A DNA stretch of 64,000 bases from Leptotrichiaceae bacterium (GTDB lineage: Bacteria > Fusobacteriota > Fusobacteriia > Fusobacteriales > Leptotrichiaceae). Under the pieces are notes generated by a model that was given only the letters and a program-made list of their open reading frames with translations, ran no database searches and had not been told where the DNA came from. The position numbers and the translations under genes were made by a program. Below, one piece after another: positions 9,445 to 18,291 of this stretch (the stretch's first letter is position 1; every line of letters begins with the position of its first letter). The stretch covers positions 1 to 64,000 of the forward strand of contig JAGOWQ010000006.1 of assembly GCA_018060185.1 (NCBI GenBank), read 5' to 3'.

Positions 9445-10830
9445 CTACCCCCTATCTTCATCTTTTTTGAAGCAGTCTAAATTAACATCTTTATCTTTTA
9501 ATGCTTTTTTCATATTTTCATAACTCAAATAATCAAGAGTAGTTGCACCTATTTCTTTTCTTATTTCATCTACTGTCATTGTACTTCCTATGAGTTCTTT
9601 TCCTACCATATTTACTCCAAAATATGATTCATTTATTAAAACAGGTGAAGCCACTCTAAAATGAACCTCTTTTGCACCTGCTTCAAATAATATTTTAACT
9701 AAAATTTTAGACGTAGTTCCTCTAACCAATGAATCATCAACTACAACGACTCTTTTATCCTTTATAAGACTTTTTATTGGATTCAATTTCACTTTTATGG
9801 ACACTTCTCTAAATTCTTGTATAGGTAATACTAAATTTTTCCCTATATATTTATTTTTTACGAGAGCGGCTCCATAAGGTATCCCGCTTTCTTCAGAATA
9901 TCCTATAGCTGATGGTATCCCTGAATCAGGAACTCCTATTACAAGATCTGCTTCTATACTATTTTGTTTGTACAAAAGTTTACCAGATTCGTGTCTAACA
10001 TTATACACGCTTAATCCATCAACTACGCTATCAGGTCTTGAAAAATAAATATACTCAAAAGAAGAATAGTATTTTCTATCTTTAACATTATATTTTATTG
10101 ATTCTATACCATTTTCATCAATTATAACTATTTCTCCAGGGCACACATCTCTTATAAATTCTGCTCCTATTCCATCTAAGGCACAAGACTCAGAAGACAA
10201 TACATATACTCCGTCTTCTGTTTTACCTATACATAATGGTCTTATACCCAATGGATCTCTTATTCCAATTAATTTATTTCCAATAATTATGGCAATTGCA
10301 AAAGCTCCTTCAAGTTTTTCCACTGTTTTCAATATCCCTTTTTTATAACCATATTTAGCATTTTTTCCTATTAATTTCAAAATTATTTCTGTATCAGTTT
10401 TTGTTTGAAACAAAGAGCCATTTTCAAGAAGCTCTTTTTTTAATTCACTACCATTCATTAAGTTTCCATTGTGAACAATGGAAAGTTTACCAATTATTGA
10501 CTCTCCTCTCAAAGGCTGATAGCTGTGCCTAGAAGCTCCGTCTTCTGTTGCATATTTTAAATGTCCAACTAATATATTTCCTACATAGTTATTTAAATCT
10601 TCTTTTGAAAATACATCAGATACAAGCCCTTTATTTTTTACAGTTTTTTGTCTTTCTCTATCTTCAGAAATGGTATCAAATATAGAAAATCCAGCACTTT
10701 CCTGACCTCTATGTTGTAATGCATACATTCCATAATAGGCCAGTCCTACTAAATCATTTCTAATTTCTTTTGAATACAAAGCAAAAATACCACCTTCTTC
10801 AATTCTATCTGCATTTTTTACTCTAGCCAT
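9445..10830 (-). CDS. PurF paralog lacking glutaminase nucleophile and Fe-S ligands
   Basis: About 461 residues, colinear with the neighbouring PurF and alike along the whole length, so a tandem duplicate. At equivalent positions the nucleophile Cys13 is Gly, active-site Arg92 is Lys, and cluster cysteines 256, 402 and 451 are Ser256, Ser402 and Asn450; only Cys453 remains and the GKYP tail is lost. Asn121, Gly122 and Asp146 are retained. The phosphoribosyltransferase half is intact, with VVVDDSLVRGTTS and GVPDSGIPSAIGYS. The frame is open and has its own ribosome site (AGGAAGG), so it is not an obvious pseudogene. Inferred roles: ammonia-dependent PRPP amidotransferase, or a regulatory partner of PurF. 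It is transcribed directly before purF in the operon. Confidence 0.9.
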   Translation of the reverse strand: MARVKNADRIEEGGIFALYSKEIRNDLVGLAYYGMYALQHRGQESAGFSIFDTISEDRERQKTVKNKGLVSDVFSKEDLNNYVGNILVGHLKYATEDGASRHSYQPLRGESIIGKLSIVHNGNLMNGSELKKELLENGSLFQTKTDTEIILKLIGKNAKYGYKKGILKTVEKLEGAFAIAIIIGNKLIGIRDPLGIRPLCIGKTEDGVYVLSSESCALDGIGAEFIRDVCPGEIVIIDENGIESIKYNVKDRKYYSSFEYIYFSRPDSVVDGLSVYNVRHESGKLLYKQNSIEADLVIGVPDSGIPSAIGYSEESGIPYGAALVKNKYIGKNLVLPIQEFREVSIKVKLNPIKSLIKDKRVVVVDDSLVRGTTSKILVKILFEAGAKEVHFRVASPVLINESYFGVNMVGKELIGSTMTVDEIRKEIGATTLDYLSYENMKKALKDKDVNLDCFKKDEDRG

Positions 10831-10849
10831 AATCCTTCCTCTCTAATTA

Positions 10850-11557
10850 TTATGCTTCAAGTATATTTAAAATTTCTATATATGCTTCTTCAATCCCACC
10901 TAAATCTTGTCTAAATCTGTCTTTATCTAATTTTTTACCTGTAGATTTATCCCATAATCTACAAGTATCTGGTGTAATTTCATCAGCAAGAAGAATTTCT
11001 CCTTTGCTATTTTTACCAAATTCTATTTTGAAATCAACTAGTATAATCCCTTCTTCTTCAAATATTTTTTTAAGTAAATCATTTATTTTTGAAGTTGTGT
11101 TATATATTTGAGCTAATTCCTCAAATGTTGCAAGTCCCATTGCAACTGCATGATAATCATTTATTAACGGATCTCCATATTCGTCATTTTTATAGCATAT
11201 TTCAAATACTGTAGTCTTAGGTATAGTTCCATCTTTTATTCCTACTCTCTTTGCCATAGAGCCAGTTATTACATTTCTTACAATTACTTCTAAAGGTATT
11301 ATTTCCAATTTTTCACATAACTGTTCTCTTTCGTTTATCATTTTTTTGAAATGAGTTCTAATGTTATTTTTCTCTAACACTGAAAATAATTTTGAAGTAA
11401 TTTTATTATTTATAATTCCTTTATCCTTGATAGTTCCCTTTTTTTCTCCATTTCCCGCTGTTGCATCATCTTTATAATGTATTATAACTAAATTTTCATC
11501 CTCTGTAGCATAAACTTGTTTTGCTTTTCCTTCATAAATAAATTCTTTTTTTTCCAT
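10850..11557 (-). CDS. purC: Phosphoribosylaminoimidazole-succinocarboxamide synthase
   Basis: Joins CAIR and aspartate using ATP to give SAICAR. About 235 residues, typical. The N-terminal [38 protein letters not shown] and [14 protein letters not shown] are diagnostic of SAICAR synthetase. The ATG follows GGAGG. It lies between purE and the PurF paralog, 19 bases before the latter. Confidence 0.97.
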   Translation of the reverse strand: MEKKEFIYEGKAKQVYATEDENLVIIHYKDDATAGNGEKKGTIKDKGIINNKITSKLFSVLEKNNIRTHFKKMINEREQLCEKLEIIPLEVIVRNVITGSMAKRVGIKDGTIPKTTVFEICYKNDEYGDPLINDYHAVAMGLATFEELAQIYNTTSKINDLLKKIFEEEGIILVDFKIEFGKNSKGEILLADEITPDTCRLWDKSTGKKLDKDRFRQDLGGIEEAYIEILNILEA

Positions 11558-11584
11558 TTTTATCCTCCATTATTTTTTATTACA

Positions 11585-11623
11585 TATTATTAATTATTAA
11601 TTATTAATTATTATTAATTATTA
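11585..11623. repeat. ATTAATT-type short tandem repeat between purE and purC
   Basis: Seven-base units (ATTAATT) repeated about five times with one short variant unit, just before the purC ribosome site and touching the end of purE. It is prone to slippage and could vary between strains; no function is evident. Confidence 0.7.
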
Positions 11624-12100
11624 AAATTCTATTTTTTTATCATTATCAGAAATAAACTTATCTTTCATTTCTTTTCTGAATTTAACTAATTTTTCTTTTA
11701 TTTCAGGATATTTTATTGCAAGTATTTGTACTGCTAACATTCCTGCATTATAAGAATTATCTATTCCAACTGTAGCTACAGGAATTGATTTTGGCATTTG
11801 AACTATTGAATATAGAGCATCAAGACCTCCTATTGCTCCATTTAAAGGTACTCCAACTACAGGTAACAAAGATTTTGATGCAATTACCCCAGGAAGATGA
11901 GCGGCAAGACCTGCTCCTGCTATAATAACTTCTGCTCCTCTTTTTTCTACATCAATTAAAACTTCTTCTAATTTTTCTGGAACTCTATGAGCTGATAACA
12001 CATAAGCTTCATATTCTATTTCAAATTCTTTTAAACAATTAGCTGCACCTCTCATTTTTTCTATATCTGACTGACTACCGAAAAATATTGCTATTTTCAT
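11621..12100 (-). CDS. purE: 5-(carboxyamino)imidazole ribonucleotide mutase / AIR carboxylase
   Basis: About 159 residues. GSQSDIEKM, the SAHRVPEKL motif with the active-site His, GAGLAAHLPGVIAS and PVVGVPLNGAIGGLDALYSIVQMP identify PurE. No purK lies next to it. Some organisms have a class II PurE that carboxylates AIR directly with CO2; the lack of purK in an otherwise long operon fits that, but I cannot tell class I from class II with certainty by eye. The ATG follows AAAGGAG. It is the second gene after purL. Confidence 0.94.
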   Translation of the reverse strand: MKIAIFFGSQSDIEKMRGAANCLKEFEIEYEAYVLSAHRVPEKLEEVLIDVEKRGAEVIIAGAGLAAHLPGVIASKSLLPVVGVPLNGAIGGLDALYSIVQMPKSIPVATVGIDNSYNAGMLAVQILAIKYPEIKEKLVKFRKEMKDKFISDNDKKIEF

Positions 12101-12185
12101 TTATACTTTCTCCTTTCAAATTTTATATTTTTATATACTTTGAAATACAATTTACTCAAATAATACATTTAATCTTAAAATATTT

Positions 12186-15100
12186 TTACATAAAGAATTT
12201 AACACCATTTTTAAATATATTTTGTTCTTTATTTCCAACTATATTTTTATACAAATTTTTCCCTATTCTCTCAGAGTGACACATTTTTCCAAATATTCTA
12301 CCATTATGGGCTAACATACCTTCAATAGCATAGTACGAACCATTAGGATTAAATTCTGTTTCCATGCTCGGATTTCCACAAAAATCAACATATTTTGTAG
12401 CTATTTGATTACTCGCATACAATTTTTTATATTCTTCTTCTGTTATAATCAACCTTCCTTCTCCGTGAGAAAGAGGAATAGTATGAATATCTCCTTCATT
12501 CATTTCTGATAGCCAAGGAGAGTTATTTGTAATTATTTTTGTTCTTACCATTTTTGACATATGTTTATCTATAGCATTAAAAGTTAGTGTTGGAGAATCA
12601 ATATTTAATTCTCTAACTTCTCCATATGGTAGTAATCCAGATTTTATCAATGCTTGAAATCCATTACAAATACCTAATATTAATCCATCTCTGTTAAGTA
12701 ATCTGTTAATCGCTTCTGTAATCTTTTTATTTTTTAAAACTGCCACTATAAATTTAGCTGAACCATCTGGTTCGTCCCCTGAACTAAATCCTCCTGGTAT
12801 CATTAATATTTGAGAATTATTAATTTCTTTTGCAAATCTATTTATAGAATCTTCGATTGCAGTGCTAGATAAATTGTTAAATACTCCTATAGTACTTTTA
12901 GCTCCTTCTCTATTAAATACTTTTTCTAAATCATATTCACAATTTGTTCCTGGAAATACAGGGATAAATACTCTAGGCTTAGCAATAGTATTTGATATTT
13001 TGCTTATAATATTTTCATGTTCTATATATTTTGATTTAATATATTTTGTGCCGTCACAATGAGTCATAATCTTTTTTTCTATTAATTTATTTGTAGGAAA
13101 TATTTTTTCTAAAGGCTTTTCCCACTCTTTTATCATTTCATCAATTTCTATTTTTTCATCATTTAATATTAATTCACTCTCAGAAATTACTTCTCCAAGT
13201 AAACTTACATTTTTACCTTTTAGCTCAACTTTACTTTCAACGACAAATGCACCATAATTTATTTTAAATAATATATCTTCTCTTATTTCTCTTTTTATAT
13301 TTATTCCTAGCTTATTTCCAAAAGACATTTTAGCCAAACTTTCACCTAATCCACCATTTTTTACTGCAATTGCCGAAACTATATTTTTATTTTTTATATT
13401 TTCACTTATAAAATTAAAATTATATTTCAATTCATCCAAATTAGGCAAATCGTTCTCGTCATAAGGTGTATCTACTAAATAGACATTATTTCCAGCTTTT
13501 TTTAATTCACTAGAGATAACATTTTCAGCATTTACAATACTCACTGCGAACGATACTAGCGTAGGAGGTACATTTAACTCATTGAATGTTCCACTCATTG
13601 AATCTTTTCCTCCTATTGAAGGCAATCCAAACTTTTTTTGAACATATAATGTACCTAATAGAGCCGATAAAGGTTTTCCCCATTTTTTAGAATCTTTTCC
13701 TAACCTTTCAAAATATTCTTGAAAAGTAAATCTTATATTTTTATAATTTCCACCGGCTGCTACTATTTTAGCCATTGACTCTATTACAGCTAGAGCACCA
13801 CCATGAAATGGAATTTGTTTAGCTATATGAGAATTATATCCGTATCCAGCCATAGAAGATACATTTGTTTCAGAATTTTCAACTGATACTTTTTGAACAG
13901 AAACTTCAGAAGGAGTTAATTGATACTTACCACCAAATGGCATTAATACTGTCGTTGAGCCAATTGTAGAATCAAATGTTTCAACTAATCCTCTCTGAGA
14001 ACACACATTTAAATCTTTTAAATTATTTAAAAATTTTTCTTTCAGATTTCTTCCTTCAACTTTCCTATTCAAATTTAATCTATTTGACTTTTCTATGTTG
14101 ACTTCAACATGTTGTTTTGCCCCATTTGTGTTTAAAAAATCTCTTGAAATATTTACTATCGTTTCGCCATTATATTTCATTACTAATCTATTTGTATCAT
14201 TAACTTTTGCTACTTGATATGCTTCAAGATTTTCTTCTGTCGCGTAATTTATAAATTTAATCAAATCTTTTTTATCGATAACCACTGCCATTCTTTCTTG
14301 TGATTCAGAAATAGCAAGTTCTGTTCCTGTTAGTCCTATATATTTTACTCTTATTTTATTTAAATCAATTTCAAGCCCTTCAGATAATTCACCAATAGCT
14401 ACAGAAACTCCTCCAGCTCCAAAATCATTACATTTTTTAATTAATTTTGTAACTTCTTTATTTCTAAATAATCTTTGAATTTTACGCTCTACTATTGCAT
14501 TTCCTTTTTGTACTTCTGCACTACATTTTTCTGATGATTCTGTAGTGTGTTCTTTAGAAGATCCCGTAGCTCCACCAATACCATCTCTTCCTGTTCTTCC
14601 TCCAAGTAAAATTACCAAATCTCCATTTTCAGGCTTTTTTCTTATTATATTTTCTGCAGGAGCTGCTCCTACGACGAAACCAAGTTCCATTCTTTTTGCT
14701 TTGTATCCTTCATCGTATATTTCATTTACATAAGTCGTAGCCATACCAATTTGATTTCCATAAGATGAAAATCCGTGAGCTGCTTTTTGAGTAATTACTT
14801 TTTGTGGCAACTTTCCAGAAATTGTATTTGATATATTTTCAGTAGGATCTCCTGATCCACTTATTCTCATACCTTGATAAACAAATGTTCTTCCAGACAA
14901 AGGATCTCTTATTGCTCCTCCTATACAAGTAGATGCTCCTCCAAAAGGTTCTATTTCTGTAGGATGATTGTGAGTTTCATTTTTAAATTGTAATATCCAT
15001 TTTTCAATTTTTCCATTTATAGGAACATCAATGTAAATAGAGCATGCGTTTATTTCTTCAGAAACTTCTAAATCAGGCATAGAACCATTTTTTCTTTGTT

Positions 15101-15968
15101 CTTTTCCAAAAATAGTAGCAATATCCATTAATGTTAAAGGTTTTTTGCCTAACTTTTCTTCGTATACATATTCCCTACTTTTTATATATTCTCTTAATGT
15201 ATTTTCCATTATTTTTTTATAAATTTCATTTTCAATAGTTATTTTATCTATTATAGTCTCAAAAGTTGTATGTCTACAATGATCTGACCAATAAGTATCT
15301 AAAACTTTTATCTCTGTTTCAGTAGGATTTCTTTTTTCTTCATTTTTAAAATATTCTTGTATAAATAATAAATCATCTGTTGTCATAGCTAAATCTAATT
15401 CAATTTTAATTTTTTTTATTTCTTCTTTTGATTTATTAATAAACCCGCTATATACTATTACTTTATTTTTATTTTCTTTTTCAAATTTTTCATTTAAAAT
15501 ATTTAAATTTTTTTCTCTCATTTCAACTTCATTAATATAATATTTTTTTATTTTAGATAAGTCTTCATTTGTTATATTTCCATATAATATTATAAGCTTT
15601 CCACTTTTTACTGCTAAATTTTTATCATTATCAATTAGAAGTGATATACATTGAATAGCCGAATCTGCCCTTTGGTCATACTGCCCAGGTAAAAATTCTA
15701 CTGCAAAATATGAATTACTATCTACAACCTTTTCTTCTAAAAATACTTTTTCAAAAGAATCATATACTTTATCAATATTTTTTTCTGAAAATACAGTTGT
15801 TTTTAATTTTTCTAGTTCCTTTTCTTTAGTATTAAATATATCGTATATATTTAATACTCTCACATTTTCAAGATCTTTAATACCAATACTTTCTTTCAAC
15901 TCGTTAAATAAGTTCTGCTCTTCCACTCTAAAATCAGATTTCTTTTCAACAAAGAGTCTAAAATTCAT
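12186..15968 (-). CDS. purL: Phosphoribosylformylglycinamidine synthase, single-chain
   Basis: Converts FGAR to FGAM with glutamine and ATP. At about 1260 residues this is the large fused form, not the PurS/PurL/PurQ complex. The N-terminal PurS-like part is followed by two PurM-like halves (YWSDHCRHTTFE near 230, ETHNHPTEIEPFGGASTC near 330, GGRTGRDGIGGATGSS near 460). The C-terminal class I glutaminase has VFPGTNCEYDLEKVF, GGFSSGDEPDGSAKF, nucleophile Cys1101 in GICNGFQ, and His1231/Glu1233 in CHSER. ATG follows GGAGG. It is the first large gene of the operon, directly downstream of the leader ORF and terminator. Confidence 0.97.
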   Translation of the reverse strand: MNFRLFVEKKSDFRVEEQNLFNELKESIGIKDLENVRVLNIYDIFNTKEKELEKLKTTVFSEKNIDKVYDSFEKVFLEEKVVDSNSYFAVEFLPGQYDQRADSAIQCISLLIDNDKNLAVKSGKLIILYGNITNEDLSKIKKYYINEVEMREKNLNILNEKFEKENKNKVIVYSGFINKSKEEIKKIKIELDLAMTTDDLLFIQEYFKNEEKRNPTETEIKVLDTYWSDHCRHTTFETIIDKITIENEIYKKIMENTLREYIKSREYVYEEKLGKKPLTLMDIATIFGKEQRKNGSMPDLEVSEEINACSIYIDVPINGKIEKWILQFKNETHNHPTEIEPFGGASTCIGGAIRDPLSGRTFVYQGMRISGSGDPTENISNTISGKLPQKVITQKAAHGFSSYGNQIGMATTYVNEIYDEGYKAKRMELGFVVGAAPAENIIRKKPENGDLVILLGGRTGRDGIGGATGSSKEHTTESSEKCSAEVQKGNAIVERKIQRLFRNKEVTKLIKKCNDFGAGGVSVAIGELSEGLEIDLNKIRVKYIGLTGTELAISESQERMAVVIDKKDLIKFINYATEENLEAYQVAKVNDTNRLVMKYNGETIVNISRDFLNTNGAKQHVEVNIEKSNRLNLNRKVEGRNLKEKFLNNLKDLNVCSQRGLVETFDSTIGSTTVLMPFGGKYQLTPSEVSVQKVSVENSETNVSSMAGYGYNSHIAKQIPFHGGALAVIESMAKIVAAGGNYKNIRFTFQEYFERLGKDSKKWGKPLSALLGTLYVQKKFGLPSIGGKDSMSGTFNELNVPPTLVSFAVSIVNAENVISSELKKAGNNVYLVDTPYDENDLPNLDELKYNFNFISENIKNKNIVSAIAVKNGGLGESLAKMSFGNKLGINIKREIREDILFKINYGAFVVESKVELKGKNVSLLGEVISESELILNDEKIEIDEMIKEWEKPLEKIFPTNKLIEKKIMTHCDGTKYIKSKYIEHENIISKISNTIAKPRVFIPVFPGTNCEYDLEKVFNREGAKSTIGVFNNLSSTAIEDSINRFAKEINNSQILMIPGGFSSGDEPDGSAKFIVAVLKNKKITEAINRLLNRDGLILGICNGFQALIKSGLLPYGEVRELNIDSPTLTFNAIDKHMSKMVRTKIITNNSPWLSEMNEGDIHTIPLSHGEGRLIITEEEYKKLYASNQIATKYVDFCGNPSMETEFNPNGSYYAIEGMLAHNGRIFGKMCHSERIGKNLYKNIVGNKEQNIFKNGVKFFM

Positions 15969-16003
15969 TTTTATTCCTCCATTTTCAAGATTTTATAAAT
16001 AAA

Positions 16004-16035
16004 AAAGTCTAAGTGAAAATTTACACTTAGACTTT
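16004..16035 (-). terminator. Leader intrinsic terminator (attenuator) of the purine operon
   Basis: On the minus strand a perfect 12-bp stem (AAAGTCTAAGTG / CACTTAGACTTT, 8-base loop) is followed by a T run at 16001-16006. It sits 36 bases before the purL start, after the riboswitch and the leader ORF. The stop codon of the leader ORF lies in its 5' arm. Confidence 0.85.
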
Positions 16036-16161
16036 AGGTATACTTAGATAATTTATATTTTTAAAATTAAATTTGTTTTCTAAATTATAAAACAAAGTAG
16101 ACAATATAAAAGTTTGTCTAATAGTTAATATTTGTGAAATAGTAAATAATGTAGTTTTCAT
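16027..16161 (-). CDS. 44-codon leader ORF of the purine operon
   Basis: ATG with a strong ribosome site (GGAGG, 4-base spacer), 44 codons, stop TAA at 16027-16029. The predicted peptide begins MKTTLFTISQ and ends LSIPKV; it is hydrophobic in the first half and resembles nothing I recognise. It lies between the guanine riboswitch and the terminator, and its last codons and stop cover the 5' arm of the terminator stem. A ribosome at the end of the ORF would therefore block the hairpin. I infer a regulatory leader rather than a functional peptide; translation itself is not proven. Confidence 0.6.
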   Translation of the reverse strand: MKTTLFTISQILTIRQTFILSTLFYNLENKFNFKNINYLSIPKV

Positions 16162-16238
16162 TATTCCTCCAAATAAAAATTCTAATTTTTGCATCACAAA
16201 AGTAAAGTAATATCATAGAATTACCTATTATCAAACTT

Positions 16239-16305
16239 TACTTATAGTAAGCAATTTAAGGTCGCTTGTAGAAACTCTTCGCCGTATCCAAAGAATATAT
16301 AAGTA
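16239..16305 (-). ncRNA. Purine riboswitch aptamer, guanine/hypoxanthine type
   Basis: The minus-strand RNA has the purine riboswitch layout: P1 (TACTTAT/ATAAGTA), P2 CTTTG/CGAAG closing loop GATACGG, J2/3 AGTTTCTA, P3 CAAGCGA/TTGCTTA closing loop CCTTAAA, then J3/1 CT. The specificity base (position 74 in xpt numbering) is C, which in this class means guanine or hypoxanthine rather than adenine. The 3' strand of P1 overlaps a second inverted repeat (16235-16243 with 16200-16208), so P1 and that hairpin exclude each other and may be the switch. It lies about 22 bases after the predicted start of transcription. Confidence 0.95.
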
Positions 16306-16333
16306 TAATATATTTAGTCTTTTCCTTGAAAGC

Positions 16334-16362
16334 ATTATATCAGAAATACTTATATTTTTCAA
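16334..16362 (-). promoter_or_regulatory. Purine operon promoter
   Basis: TTGAAA (16357-16362), 17-base spacer, TATAAT (16334-16339) on the minus strand, directly before the riboswitch. Between here and the stop of the next gene upstream (16363-16477) I see only AT-rich sequence. Confidence 0.85.
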
Positions 16363-16477
16363 GTAATATAAATAAAAATTAACTATGTTTTTATTATTTT
16401 ATTATTTATTATGTTCTATTAATTCCTAATTTATAATTGTTTGATATATTAAAAAATTTACTCATTTCAAATATTAT

Positions 16478-17635
16478 TTAAATATCAACTTCTTGGGCTA
16501 TTTTTTTTAGTGCAAATATTGCTTTTTCCACTTCTTTTTCTGTATTAAAATATGAAAAACTAAATCTCACTGAACCTTGTTTTTCAGTTCCAAGTGCTTT
16601 ATGCATGAGAGGGGCACAATGACCTCCTGCTCTTGTAACAATATTATATTCTTCATCAAGAATACTACATATATCTCCTGAATCAATATCATTAATATTT
16701 AGAGTTAATATAGGAATTCTATCAACTTTTATATTTTTTTCCATAAAATGACCATATATTTTGATTCCCTTTATATCCTTTATACCCTCGTAAAATTTCC
16801 ACATTAAGTTATTTTCTTTTATATATATTTTTTTAATTCCTTTTTCATTTATAAAGTCAATAGCCGCTCCTAATCCAATTATCCCATGACCGTTTAGTGT
16901 GCCTGCTTCAAGCTTTTCAGGCATAGTTATAGGATGTCTTTCATTATATGTGTCTACTCCACTTCCACCCACTTTTAGTGGTTTAACATCTATTCCTTCT
17001 TTTATATAAATACCTCCTGTACCTTGTGGACCCATCAATCCTTTATGTCCTGTAAAGCACAGTATATCAATTTTATATTTTTCTACATCTATCGGAATTA
17101 TACCTAAGCTTTGCGAAGCATCTAAAATAAAAATTAAATTATTTTCCTCGCAAAATTCCCCTATATTTTTTATATCTAATAAATCTCCTGTCAAGTTAGA
17201 AGCGTGTGTACAGATTATTGCTTTTGTATTTTTTTCTAAATACTTTTTCATATCATTTTTGTTAAATTTAATTACTTCATCTATTTTTAAAAAAGTAATT
17301 CCTAATCCTGTTTCTCTTAGTTTATACAAGGGTCTTAATACTGAATTATGCTCTGCTTCAGTGGTTATGACGTGATCTTCTGAAGAAAAAAGTCCGCTTA
17401 TTACTGTATTTAAGGACTCTGTTGCATTAGACGTAAATACTATATTTCTAGAATCATATCCATTAAATAATTTTATAAATTTTTCTCTAACATTAAATAT
17501 ATCTCTTGATGTGTTAATCGATATTTCATTAATCCCTCTTCCGTTATTTCCTGTATTTTTCATGGCAAAAATAGTACTTTCAATAACTTCTTTTGGTTTA
17601 TAATATGTTGTTGAAGCATTATCAAAGTATATCAA
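16478..17635 (-). CDS. Cysteine desulfurase-like class V aminotransferase
   Basis: About 385 residues. The N-terminus IYFDNASTT, EHNSVLRP, HASNLTGDLLDI, LDASQSLGIIPIDV and the PLP lysine K198 in FTGHKGLMGPQGTGG mark the NifS/SufS-like fold. A Cys is present at 340 in GGHCAPLMHK, at the place used for persulfide formation in this family, so a desulfurase activity is plausible. The start is a TTG at 17635 with a perfect AGGAGG 6-7 bases before it; an upstream ATG at 17674 would overlap pyrE and lacks a site. It is the last gene of the pyrimidine operon, 26 bases after pyrE, an unexpected place; the sulfur acceptor is unknown. Confidence 0.85.
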   Translation of the reverse strand: MIYFDNASTTYYKPKEVIESTIFAMKNTGNNGRGINEISINTSRDIFNVREKFIKLFNGYDSRNIVFTSNATESLNTVISGLFSSEDHVITTEAEHNSVLRPLYKLRETGLGITFLKIDEVIKFNKNDMKKYLEKNTKAIICTHASNLTGDLLDIKNIGEFCEENNLIFILDASQSLGIIPIDVEKYKIDILCFTGHKGLMGPQGTGGIYIKEGIDVKPLKVGGSGVDTYNERHPITMPEKLEAGTLNGHGIIGLGAAIDFINEKGIKKIYIKENNLMWKFYEGIKDIKGIKIYGHFMEKNIKVDRIPILTLNINDIDSGDICSILDEEYNIVTRAGGHCAPLMHKALGTEKQGSVRFSFSYFNTEKEVEKAIFALKKIAQEVDI

Positions 17636-17661
17636 ATTTTTACCTCCTAATTTTTTATTAA

Positions 17662-18291
17662 TTATTTGCCCCATTCATTCGGATTTTTACTCCATTCAAG
17701 AGCTGTTTTAGATTCTTCTTCACTTAAATATTTATTTTTAGTCAATAAATTAATTAAAACATCAAAATTTGATAATGAACTAAATTTACAATTATATTTT
17801 TTATAATTTTCTTCTGCCACTTTAAATCCATAAGAAAATATAGATTTTACCTCTAAAGAAGAAACTTCTTCATTTTTAAGTACATCAACTGCTACTAGAC
17901 TACTTTTACCTGTCGTTATAAGATCTTCTATTATAACAACTTTCTTTCCTTTCACTTCTGCACCTTCAATTTGTTTTCCTCTCCCATGCTCTTTTGGTTT
18001 ATTTCTTACATATGCTAAAGGTTTTTTCATTCTATCAGCAATAAATGAAGCCCATGGTATCCCAGCTGTAGCAACTCCGACAATTACTTCTACATCTTTA
18101 TCTATATCTTTTACATATCCATCTATTATTAAATCTCTCTCTTTTGGAAATCCTAATATAAATCTATTATCACAATAAATAGGACTTTTAATCCCAGAAG
18201 CAAAAGTAAAAGGATCATTCACACTTATTTTAATTGCATTTACATCAAACAATGCCTTTGCTATTTTTTCTTTTAATTCAAAATTATTCAT
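17662..18291 (-). CDS. pyrE: Orotate phosphoribosyltransferase
   Basis: Forms OMP from orotate and PRPP. About 209 residues. The PRPP-binding motif VVIIEDLITTGKSS is at about 115-130; FTFASGIKSPIYCDNR near the N-terminus and AYVRNKPKEHGRGKQIEG (catalytic loop Lys and His) complete the PyrE signature. The ATG has GGAAG upstream and overlaps the end of pyrC by 8 bases, indicating coupled translation. Confidence 0.96.
   Translation of the reverse strand: MNNFELKEKIAKALFDVNAIKISVNDPFTFASGIKSPIYCDNRFILGFPKERDLIIDGYVKDIDKDVEVIVGVATAGIPWASFIADRMKKPLAYVRNKPKEHGRGKQIEGAEVKGKKVVIIEDLITTGKSSLVAVDVLKNEEVSSLEVKSIFSYGFKVAEENYKKYNCKFSSLSNFDVLINLLTKNKYLSEEESKTALEWSKNPNEWGK

Noticed and set aside
9445-10830. 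PurF paralog as a simple pseudogene
   Set aside because: The frame is fully open and colinear, has a ribosome site and retains the PRPP domain, so decay is not evident.
11585-11623. CRISPR-like or transposon-end repeat
   Set aside because: Only a 7-base unit repeats, without spacers or terminal repeats; a simple microsatellite.
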